This document shows positions 13,615 through 22,221 of a stretch of 28,327 nt of DNA, piece after piece. The stretch lies in the NCBI GenBank assembly GCA_032718475.1, contig JAUCBJ010006427.1, positions 1 to 28,327 on the forward strand, in the 5' to 3' direction. The stretch is from Nemertoderma westbladi (lineage: Eukaryota; Xenacoelomorpha; Nemertodermatida; Nemertodermatidae). Under the pieces are notes generated by a model, which searched no databases, was not told the origin of the DNA, and saw only the letters and a list, made by a program, of their open reading frames with translations. A program made the position numbers and the translations under genes. Within the stretch, counting starts at the first letter, position 1; each line of letters begins with the position of its first letter.

Positions 13615-14275
13615 TTTCACCTCCCTCCTCCTTATTCGGTAAGATTCTTATTTTCGCTTTCATTCCTTAGCTACAAGTATTTGAAAGAAGTTTCTCCGCC
13701 GACATTTCACTAATTACACCGCAAGTTATTCTTCAACCTTATAGTGATTTGTTGGTAGTAGTGGAAATCTGGTCGTGCAAGGATTCCAAATAAAGTATCA
13801 CAATCTGTGAATCTGATGATCTGAGAGATTTGTCAATCTCTCAAAATGCAGATTACGGATACCGGTAATTCTTTATTTATAAACAATGATAAGTAAATAT
13901 TACACAAATTACCATACAGTATGGCCAGAATTAAATAAAATAAGTACACCATTATTCTGGAACAATGTGGCAATAGTTATTTAATCATAGGCCTACTAAT
14001 TACGTCGATATTCATACATAAAAAAATGTTACAGAATATATGGTGTATTTTAGCCTCGCGCTGGGCAGAACCATGCAACTTTTGAATGCTCGTGCACTCA
14101 ACTTTCCATCAGTAGGCCTACCGACAAATCACTATAAGGTTGAAGAATAACAGCGGTGTAATTGGTGACGACCACGTTGCTATCGACGAAGAAACATTGT
14201 TCAAACGCTTGTAGCTAAATAATGAAAGCAAAAATAAATATTCTGGCTCACCCAGCAAGGAGGAGGGAGGTGAAA
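13615..14275. mobile_element. Non-autonomous element with long terminal inverted repeats (MITE-like)
   Basis: The left arm (about 13615-13752) and the right arm (about 14124-14275) are imperfect inverted copies. The outer ends match perfectly over TTCACCTCCCTCCTCCTT (13616-13633, with its reverse complement at 14257-14274). The inner ends match over ACAAATCACTATAAGG and GTTGAAGAATAAC. The middle parts of the arms share blocks such as CGGTGTAATT and CTTGTAGCTAA, and the right arm carries extra bases. The 371-bp core has no open reading frame, so if this is a transposon it is non-autonomous. I could not find a convincing target-site duplication outside the arms. A fold-back inverted duplication is the alternative reading. 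Confidence 0.65.
13822..13843. repeat. Short perfect hairpin inside the inverted-repeat element
   Basis: TGAGAGATT, a TGTC loop and AATCTCTCA form a perfect 9-bp stem with a 4-nt loop in the core of the element. No T tract or gene end accompanies it, so it is unlikely to be a terminator. Confidence 0.6.
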
Positions 14276-15331
14276 TTATCTATGTTTCTAACTTATATAT
14301 AACTATAACTATAATATAATATTCTAACTTATATTCCACTTCATGGTGTACACCATTAATATTATTTAATAATCAGTAGCAAATATATTAATTTTCACAA
14401 AAACGTTGCTGATAAAGATGGCGGCCAAATTATTTATTAAATTAAATTAATTAAAATAAATATAATAAATAAACATTAAAATATATAAAAGTAGCTGATA
14501 TAGATTGTAGCCAAATAATAAAAAAGTGAATTTACTTATTCTTGAAAACAGAAAAATAATTGGTCTTAATCTAATCAGGCACCGAAAGATTCAATAATTA
14601 AGCTTTGAATCACGTTCGGAATGGATATCACCCCGGCAATTGACTTATCACTATGGTGATATGTACAAACAAATGAATTAATAAATTGGCCATCCACAAT
14701 GAACCAGCCTGCCAAAAATCCATATTCATTCAACCTATACCGTTATAGGCCTACTGCTATAAGCTGTAGGTAGAATGTGTGGCTTGCACGCTCCAGCTAG
14801 TACCGGTACTGCTACTGTCGGACTGTAGCTGACTATCATTTCGATTAATCGGTTTATCCTAATCAACGAACCTCTCCGCTTTTAAAGTAACTAAAATAAC
14901 AATACTAGGCCAGGCCTTCTGCTACTCTGTGCTACGGTACGGTATACTCAGGGATACTATTCGTAACCCACTAAAACCAGCTCAGCAGCTCCGCTCATAA
15001 TACAGTATTACAATATTAATTATTTAAACATCATCGTCTTACCTTTATATTCTATAGGCCTATTATTATTGTCAGATTGAGGCATTGTCCGGTACCCACT
15101 TACAGACTTATTCTTGTAGTAGTCTTATAGCAGTATAGCGTTGCCCATTGCATATCATTTCTTTTCAGTTCTGCAGTTCTCACATTGAAGTTTTCTTTCG
15201 CCTGCGTTGAATAGATTTCAGCCGATAAGATCCTGGATACCTTTGGCTAACCAACAGCTAACTATTTTATTGATAATTGTAGTCTATCAATCATTCACGT
15301 GATATCACGAGTAGTTTCGGATTACAGGATT
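14276..15331. other. AT-rich region upstream of RABL2, probable promoter and 5' untranslated region
   Basis: No coding frame is supported. The left half is very AT-rich (runs of TAAATTAAATTAATT type near 14430). It holds a diverged direct repeat built on GCTGATA-AGAT-GCCAAAT at about 14408 and 14493, and a repeat of TTCTAACTTATAT near 14287 and 14321. TAGGCCTA palindromes occur at 14746 and 15055. Near the gene, pyrimidine-rich tracts ending in AG (TTTCTTTTCAG near 15170 and GATTTCAG near 15220) resemble 3' splice sites, so a 5'-UTR intron is possible. No clear TATA box is seen close to the start codon. Confidence 0.5.
14414..14425 (+). promoter_or_regulatory. YY1-like site
   Basis: AAAGATGGCGGC matches the known YY1 core, AAGATGGCGGC, and stands out in a very AT-rich stretch. 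It is about 0.9 kb upstream of the RABL2 start codon, which is compatible with a distant transcription start followed by a 5'-UTR intron. It could equally be chance. Confidence 0.25.
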
Positions 15332-15991
15332 ATGTCTTGGGACCAAACCGATTCGAACGGGTTCGATTTACCCGACGAATTCGACGGCGAGCCGGACGTG
15401 AAAGTAATCTGTTTGGGGGACAGCGCGGTCGGCAAGTCTAAACTAATCGAGCGGTTTCTAATGGACGAGTACAAGCCCCACCAACTGTCGACCTATGCGC
15501 TCACCTTGTTCCGTCACAAGGAAACCTTGGAAGACGGACAGACACTCACCGTGGACTTCTGGGATACCGCCGGACAGGAACGCTTCCAGAAGATGCACCC
15601 CTCGTATTACCACAAAGCCCACGCGTGTATACTAGTGTTCGACGTGACGAGAAAGATAACGTATAAAAACCTGAAACTCTGGTACAAGGAACTGCGGGAG
15701 ATGCGGCCCGAGATTCCGTGTTTGTTGGTCGCCAATAAAATCGATGCCAACATGTCGATGACGACAAAGGCCTTCAGTTTCGGCAACGATAATTCTCTCC
15801 CGTTCTTCTTCGTCTCGGCGTCGGACGGAACCAACGTGGTCCGAGTGTTCCGACAGGCCATCCGAGCCGCCCACAAGTACAAGTTGAACCCATCGGATTT
15901 CACCGACGCCATCTACGACGAGCTCGAGCGGTTCAATGACCTAGAATTCGTCGTGGAAGGCAACTCCGATGCCGTTGACCCCGTGTTTTAG
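15332..15991 (+). CDS. RABL2: Rab-like protein 2 (RABL2) ciliary small GTPase
   Basis: This is a 219-residue Ras-superfamily GTPase. The P-loop GDSAVGKS is at residues 29-36, the switch I region LSTYALT with T54 at 52-58, switch II WDTAGQER at 77-84, the NKID specificity motif at 135-138 and the SAS (G5) motif at 162-164. The blocks LGDSAVGKSKL, QLSTYALTL, SYYHKAHAC and VSASDGTNVV are those of RABL2 rather than of ordinary Rabs, and the protein lacks a C-terminal prenylated cysteine pair, as RABL2 does. In other animals RABL2 is recruited to the mother centriole by CEP19 and engages the IFT-B complex (IFT74/IFT81) to start ciliary entry. I chose the ATG at 15332 because it has A at -3. The frame is open back to a TAA at 15248 but has no earlier ATG; upstream at 15299 there is only GTG. 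The length is close to the vertebrate protein (about 230). The coding sequence is one exon and is much more GC-rich than its surroundings; vertebrate RABL2 genes have several introns. Confidence 0.95.
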   Translation: MSWDQTDSNGFDLPDEFDGEPDVKVICLGDSAVGKSKLIERFLMDEYKPHQLSTYALTLFRHKETLEDGQTLTVDFWDTAGQERFQKMHPSYYHKAHACILVFDVTRKITYKNLKLWYKELREMRPEIPCLLVANKIDANMSMTTKAFSFGNDNSLPFFFVSASDGTNVVRVFRQAIRAAHKYKLNPSDFTDAIYDELERFNDLEFVVEGNSDAVDPVF

Positions 15992-16040
15992 TTGGAAGTG
16001 AACTGATATGTACTTAATATAGGAGACCCTCCCCACCCCA

Positions 16041-16055
16041 CCCCCCCCCCCCCCC
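16041..16055. repeat. Poly(C) tract, 15 C, in a C-rich stretch
   Basis: CCCTCCCCACCCCA precedes a run of 15 C about 50 bp after the RABL2 stop codon, in the presumed 3' UTR. Confidence 0.9.
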
Positions 16056-16245
16056 ACACCCGCACCATACATACCCACGTCAACTCGCAGCCAATAGATC
16101 CAAGACCGTTTGTCTTCTCGAATCAACACTGACCTGTTATACTTATATTTTATATGTTTTTTTACTGTCTTATTTGGAGACGTTGTTGTGGTCGCAAATC
16201 CTATCACGGCGAATTTAGATTGTGGCATGTTATGCTAACCAAAAT

Positions 16246-16251
16246 AATAAA
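16246..16251 (+). promoter_or_regulatory. Candidate polyadenylation signal for RABL2
   Basis: AATAAA lies about 255 bp after the stop codon. A GT-rich stretch, TGTGTTTTGATTG, follows roughly 55 bp later. A second AATAAA at 16619 is an alternative. No genomic poly(A) tract follows either one. Confidence 0.4.
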
Positions 16252-16686
16252 CGGAATTAATTCCCAATCAGCTGATATTTGCGACGATTTCCACTGGAGA
16301 GGGATGTGTTTTGATTGCAAGACCCACCGTTCCCTGTCTGCTAGTATGTTTATTGAAGTTTTTTTTATTATTGACATGCAATATATATTTGATGCACAAA
16401 ATATAATATTTTTACATCAAAAATTCAGCTTTATTTCACTAAATGAACAACTAATTATCACCTATCCTATCACTATCTTAAGACACCAGCATACTGGTTG
16501 GTCGGGTATGTAGGTGGTGGAGGTTAGCCAAGGTTATAATCAGTAATATAGGTTCCGATTCTGGTGTAAAATTACAAATTTTGTGTTTATCGGCAAAAAA
16601 TTCACTATTAAACTACAAAATAAATATCTTTATAATTATTATAAAGTTCAGCTGATGAAAACTGACAACTCTTTGTAACCAAAAGG

Positions 16687-17325
16687 GTAACAATGAATTT
16701 AAATTGTTTGTAACAATGAATTTAAATTCTTTGTAACAATGAATTTAAATTCTTTGTAACAATGAATTTAAATTGTTTGTAATAATGAATTTAAATTCTT
16801 TGTAACAATGAATTTAAATTCTTTGTAACAATGAATTTAAATTCTTTGTAACAATGAATTTAAATTGTTTGTAATAATGAATTTAAATTCTTTGTAACAA
16901 TGAATTTAAATTCTTTGTAACAATGAATTTAAATTGTTTGTAACAATGAATTTAAATTCTTTGTAACAATGAATTTAAATTGTTTGTAACAATGAATTTA
17001 AATTGTTTGTAACAATGAATTTAAATTGTTTGTAACAATGGATTTAAATTGTTTGTAACAATGAATTTAAATTCTTTGTAACAATGAATTTAAATTCTTT
17101 GTAACAATGAATTTAAATTGTTTGTAACAATGAATTTAAATTCTTTGTAACAATGAATTTAAATTCTTTGTAACAATGAATTTAAATTCTTTGTAACAAT
17201 GAATTTAAATTGTTTGTAACAATGAATTTAAATTGTTTGTAACAATGAATTTAAATTGTTTGTAACAATGAATTTAAATTGTTTGTAACAATGAATTTAA
17301 ATTGTTTGTAACAATGAATTTAAAT
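16687..17325. repeat. Minisatellite array C, 23-bp unit (about 28 copies)
   Basis: The unit reads TAACAATGAA-TTTAAATTGT-TTG. A common variant has C in place of the G after AAATT. Every unit contains the 10-bp palindrome AATTTAAATT, and the C variant extends it to 12 bp, GAATTTAAATTC. Two units with AATAATG instead of AACAATG are exactly 92 bp apart (four units), pointing to copying of blocks. The last unit is cut at TTTAAAT and array D begins at the next base. Confidence 0.97.
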
Positions 17326-19035
17326 AGGTAGGGGTGGGCTACCCGAAGGTAGAGGTTGGCGCTACTCCTACCTGCTACCCACAGGTAGGGCTGGTCGCTA
17401 CTCCTATCTGCTACCCGCAGGTAGGGGTGGTCGCTACTCCTATCTGCTACCCGCAGGTAGGTGTGGGCGCTACTCCTACCTGCTACCCGCAGGTAGGTGT
17501 GGGCGCTACTCCTATCTGCTACCCGAGTGTAGGGATGGGCGCTACTCCTATCTGCTACCCGAGTGTAGGGATGGGCGCTACTCCTATCTGCTATCCGATG
17601 GTAGGGGTGGTCGCTTCTCCTATCTGGTACCCGAGGGTAGGGGTGGGCGCTACTCCTATCTGCCACCCTAAGGTAGGGGTGGGCGCTACTCCTACCTGCT
17701 ATCCGAGGGTAGGGATGGGCGCTACTCCTATCTGCTACCCGAAGGTAGGGGTGGACGCTACTCCTATCTGCTTCCCGAAGGTAGGGGTGGGCGCTACTCC
17801 TATCTGCTACCCGAAGGTAGGGGTGGACGCTACTCCTTTCTGCCACCCTAAGGTAGGGGTGGGCGCTACTCCTATGTGCTACCCGAAGGTAGGGGTGGGC
17901 GCTACTCCTATCTGCTACCCGAAGGTAGGGGTGGGCGCTACTCCTATCTGCTATCCGAAGGTAGGGGTGGGCGCTACTCCTATGTGCTACCCGAAGGTAG
18001 GGGTGGGCGCTACTCCTATCTGCTATCCGAAGGTAGGGGTGGGCGCTACTCCTATCTGCTACCCGAAGGTAGGGGTGGACGCTACTCCTATCTGCCACCC
18101 TAAGGTAGGGGTGGGCGCTACTCCTACCTGCTATCCGAGGGTAGGGATGGGCGCTACTCCTATCTGCTACCCGAAGGTAGGGGTGGACGCTACTCCTATC
18201 TGCTACCCGAAGGTAGGGGTGGGCGCTACTCCTATCTGCTACCCGAAGGTAGGGGTGGACGCTACTCCTATCTGCTACCCGAAGGTAGGGGTGGGCGCTA
18301 CTCCTATCTGCTACCCAAAGGTAGGGATGGGCGCTACTCCTATCTGCTATCCGAAGGTAGGGGTGGGCGCTACTCCTATCTGCTACCCGAAGGTAGGGGT
18401 GGGCGCTACTCCTATCTGGTACCCGAAGGTAGGGGTGGGCGCTACTCCTATCTGCTACCCGAAGGTAGGGGTGGGCGCTACTCCTATCTGCTACCCGAAG
18501 GTAGGGGTGGGCGCTACTCCTATCTGCTATCCGATGGTAGGGGTGGTCGCTTCTCCTATCTGGTACCCGAGGGTAGGGGTGGGCGCTACTCCTATCTGCT
18601 ACCCGAAGGTAGGGGTGGACGCTACTCCTATCTGCCACCCTAAGGTAGGGGTGGGCGCTACTCCTATCTGCTACCCGAGGGTAGGGGTGGGTGCTACACC
18701 TATCTGCTACCCGAAGGTAGAGGTAGGCGCTACTCATATCTGCTATCCGAGGGTAGGGGTGGGCGCTACTCCTATCTGCTACCCGAAGGTAGGGGTGGAC
18801 GCTACTCCTATCTGCCACCCTAAGGTAGGGGTGGGCGCTACTCCTATCTGCTACCCGAAGGTAGGGGTGGGCGCTACTCCTATCTGCCACCCTAAGGTAG
18901 GGGTGGGCGCTACTCCTATCTGCTACCCGAAGGTAGGGGTGGGAGCTACTCCTATCTGCTACCCGAAGGTAGGGGTGGGCGCTACTCCTATCTGCTATCC
19001 GATGGTAGGGGTGGGCGCTACTCCTATTCCTAATT
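17326..19035. repeat. Minisatellite array D, 36-bp unit (about 47 copies), open in several frames
   Basis: The unit reads CTGCTACCCG-AAGGTAGGGG-TGGGCGCTAC-TCCTAT. Because 36 is divisible by three and the unit has no stop in some frames, long frames run through the array on both strands. On the plus strand (17334-19052) a 12-residue repeat GATPICYPKVGV opens with GTG, not ATG. On the minus strand a 12-residue repeat RSSAHPYLRVAD can start at an ATG at 19064 and run 596 codons to 17274. A third frame is partly open. Differences between units alter amino acids in both main frames, so neither looks selected for protein. CTACC-CGAA-GGTAG in each unit can form a small hairpin. A block marked by CTATCCGATGG recurs 936 bp (26 units) apart. 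Confidence 0.95.
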
Positions 19036-19160
19036 TTTCGTCCAGTTTTTAAAGTGGACCTCATTTTATCGAACAAGGGGATGAAAGGCTGCGTGAACCG
19101 TGGCGGGGCTGAACCTACCACCAATAGATTGCTGCCCCGCCACTCAGCCAACTGAGCTAC
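19036..19160 (-). mobile_element. tRNA-derived SINE fragment
   Basis: On the minus strand the RNA polymerase III A box TAGCTCAGTTGG (plus-strand 19148-19159) is followed by a B-box-like GGTTCAGCCCC (plus-strand 19105-19115). The two starts are 44 nt apart, exactly the spacing in a tRNA. The B box has one mismatch to GGTTCRANNCC. The rest does not fold as a functional tRNA; instead a perfect 10-bp stem, GTGGCGGGGC/GCCCCGCCAC (19100-19109 and 19134-19143, 24-nt loop), replaces the normal arms. Beyond it the minus strand reads on through TTTCATCCCC and GATAAAATGAG, which resemble the body of tRNA-SINEs I recall from marine invertebrates, and then directly into array D. Confidence 0.7.
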
Positions 19161-19191
19161 ATATTTGTAACTACAGCAATAAAACAATTTG

Positions 19192-19240
19192 TTTTACTGC
19201 AGTTTCAAATCAAATTTAAATTATTTATACTGCAGTAAAA
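19192..19240. repeat. 12-bp inverted repeat, 25-nt spacer
   Basis: TTTTACTGCAGT (19192-19203) is the exact reverse complement of ACTGCAGTAAAA (19229-19240). A partial third copy, CCAGTAAAAAATA, lies nearby at about 19259. It may be a remnant of a small fold-back element next to the SINE. Confidence 0.6.
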
Positions 19241-19298
19241 AATAATTGGTATTTATCTCCAGTAAAAAATATTTATTACTGCTGAATTTTGATTGAAT

Positions 19299-22221
19299 GT
19301 TGTTGTTGTGTAATGCAGTAATGTAAGCCTCACTAAGTATTATGTACAGTATGGTGTAGTCCTCACGGTTTATGCAGTATCGTGTAGGCCTCACTGTATT
19401 TTGTATGGTGTAGGCCTAACTCTGTGTGTATGTTGTTGTATAATGTAGGCCTCACTGTATTTTGTATGGTGTAGGCCTAACTCTGCGTGTATGTTGTTGT
19501 ATCGTGTAGGCCTCACTGTATTTTGTATGGTGTAGGCCTAACTCTGTGTGTATGTTGTTGTATAATGTAGGCCTCACTGTATTTTGTATGGTGTAGGCCT
19601 AACTCTATGTGTATGTTCTTGTATAATTTTGGCCTCACTAAGTATTATGTATGATGTAGGCCTCACTGTATTTTGTATGGTATAGGCCTAACTCTGTGTG
19701 TATGTTGTTGTATAATGTAGGCCTCACTGTATTTTGTATGGTGTAGGACTAACTTTGTGTGTATGTTGTTGTTGTATAATGTAGGCCTCACTGTATTTTG
19801 TATGGTGTAGGCCTAACTCTGTGTGTATGTTGTTGTATAATGTAGGCCTCACTGTATTTTGTATGGTGTAGGACTAACTTTGTGTGTATGTTGTTGTATA
19901 ATGTAGGCCTCACTGTATTTTGTATGGTGTAGGCCTAACTCTGTGTGTATGTTGTTGTATCGTGTAGGCCTCACTGTATTTTGTATGGTGTAGGCCTAAC
20001 TCTGTGTGTATGTTCTTGTATAATGTTGGCCTCACTAAGTATTATATATGATGTAGGCCTCACGGTTTATGCAGTATCGTGTAGGCCTCACTGTATTTTG
20101 TATGGTATAGGCCTAACTCTGTGTGTATGTTGTTGTATCGTGTAGGCCTCACTGTATTTTGTATGGTGTAGGCCTAACTCTGTGTGTATGTTCTTGTATA
20201 ATGTAGGCCTCACGGTTTATGCAGTATCGTGTAGGCCTCACTGTATTTTGTATGGTATAGGCCTAACTCTGTGTGTATGTTGTTGTATAATGTAGGCCTC
20301 ACGGTTTATGCAGTATCGTGTAGGCGTCATTGTATTTTGTATGGTGTAGGCCTAACTCTGTGTGTATGTTGTTGTATAATGTAGGCCTCACTGTATTTTG
20401 TATGGTATAGGCCTAACTCTGTGTGTATGTTGTTGTATAATGTAGGCCTCACTGTATTTTGTATGGTGTAGGCCTAACTCAATGTGTATGTTCTTGTATA
20501 ATGTTGGCCTCACTAAGTATTATGTATGATGTAGGCCTCACGGTTTATGCAGTATCGTGTAGGCCTCACTGTATTTTGTATAGTATAGGCCTAACTCTGT
20601 GTGTATGTTGTTGTATCGTGTAGGCCTCACTGTATTTTGTATGGTGTAGGCCTACAATGTTGGCCTCACTAAGTATTATGTATGATGTAGGCCTCACGGT
20701 TTATGCAGTATCGTGTAGGCCTCACTGTATTTTGTATGGTATAGGCCTAACTCTGTGTGTATGTTGTTGTATAATGTAGGCCTCACTGTATTTTGTATGG
20801 TGTAGGCCTAACTCTGTGTGTATGTTGTTGTATAATGTAGGCCTCACTGTATTTTGTATGGTGTAGGCCTAACTCTGCGTGTATGTTGTTGTATCGTGTA
20901 GGCCTCACTGTATTTTGTATGGTGTAGGCCTAATTATGTGTGTATGTTGTTGTATAATGTAGGCCTCACTGTATTTTGTATGGTGTAGGCCTAACTCTGT
21001 GTGTATGTTGTTGTATCATGTAGGCCTCACTGTATTTTGTATGGTGTAGGCCTAACTATGTGTGTATGTTGTTGTATCGTGTAGGCCTCACTGTATTTTG
21101 TATGGTGTAGGCCTAACTCTGTGTGTATGTTGTTGTTGTATAATGTAGGCCTCACTGTATTTTGTATGGTGTAGGCCTAACTCTGTGTGTATGTTGTTGT
21201 TGTATAATGTAGGCCTCACTGTATTTTGTATGGTGTAGGCCTAACTATGTGTGTATGTTGTTGTATCGTGTAGGCCTCACTGTATTTTGTATGGTGTAGG
21301 CCTAACTCTGTGTGTATGTTGTTGTTGTATAATGTAGGCCTCACTGTATTTTGTATGGTGTAGGCCTAACTATGTGTGTATGTTGTTGTATCGTGTAGGC
21401 CTCACTGTATTTTGTATGGTGTAGGCCTAACTCTGTGTGTATGTTGTTGTTGTATAATGTAGGCCTCACTGTATTTTGTATGGTGTAGGCCTAACTCTGT
21501 GTGTATGTTGTTGTATAATGTAGGCCTCACTGTATTTTGTATGGTGTAGGCCTAACTCTGTGTGTATGTTGTTGTATAATGTAGGCCTCACTGTATTTTG
21601 TATGGTGTAGGCCTAACTCTGTGTGTATGTTGTTGTTGTATAATATAGGCCTCACTGTATTTTGTATGGTGTAGGCCTAACTCTGTGTGTATGTTGTTGT
21701 ATAATGTAGGCCTCACTGTATTTTGTATGGTGTAGGCCTAACTATGTGTGTATGTTGTTGTATCGTGTAGGCCTCACTGTATTTTGTATGGTGTAGGCCT
21801 AACTCTGTGTATGTTGTTGTTATATAATGTAGGCCTCACTGTATTTTGTATGGTGTAGGCCTAACTCTGTGTGTATGTTGTTGTATAATGTAGGCCTCAC
21901 TGTATTTTGTATGGTGTAGGCCTAACTCTGTGTGTATGTTGTTGTATAATGTAGGCCTCACTGTATTTTGTATGGTGTAGGCCTAACTCTGTGTGTATGT
22001 TGTTGTTGTATAATATAGGCCTCACTGTATTTTGTATGGTGTAGGCCTAACTCTGTGTGTATGTTGTTGTATAATGTAGGCCTCACTGTATTTTGTATGG
22101 TGTAGGCCTAACTCTGTGTGTATGTTCTTGTATAATGTTGGCCTCACTGTATTTTGTATGGTGTAGGCCTAACTCTGTGTGTATGTTGTTGTATAATTTT
22201 ATGCCTCACGGTGTATGATGT
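19299..22221. repeat. Minisatellite array E, about 61-bp unit (about 47 copies)
   Basis: The unit reads TGTTGTTGTA-TAATGTAGGC-CTCACTGTAT-TTTGTATGGT-GTAGGCCTAA-CTCTGTGTGT-A and varies from 58 to 64 bp, mainly by gain of TTG. Each unit has two related halves, GTAGGCCTCACTG and GTAGGCCTAACTC, so it looks like an older shorter repeat that diverged and was then amplified as a pair. A second unit type carries TTGGCCTCACTAAGTATTAT and CACGGTTTATGCAGTATCGTG and is scattered from 19310 to 20710. Both edges are diverged. A 66-codon frame at 19945-20145 is repeat read-through only. Confidence 0.95.

Larger units (their letters stand above)
15992..16686. other. Likely RABL2 3' untranslated region and spacer
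   Basis: No gene is supported. The first part is C-rich, then the sequence becomes AT-rich. A 119-codon frame at 16154-16513 starts with ATG but is low-complexity and F/I-rich, with no domain, and I do not regard it as a gene. Two AATAAA hexamers are present, at 16246 and 16619. Confidence 0.5.

Noticed and set aside
15299-15331. Extended N-terminus of RABL2 (11 extra residues)
   Set aside because: The codon at 15299 is GTG, not ATG, and a eukaryotic gene would start at the well-placed ATG at 15332.
15546-15912. Minus-strand open frames inside RABL2
   Set aside because: They are shadows of a GC-rich coding sequence whose plus frame has all five GTPase motifs.
16154-16513. 119-codon open frame after RABL2
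   Set aside because: F/I-rich low-complexity peptide spanning a likely polyadenylation signal; no recognisable feature.
19100-19160. A functional tRNA gene on the minus strand
   Set aside because: The A and B boxes are correctly spaced, but the anticodon and acceptor stems do not pair and the B box has a mismatch; a SINE head fits better.
19945-20145. 66-codon open frame in array E
   Set aside because: Repeat read-through; no counterpart in other units of the array.
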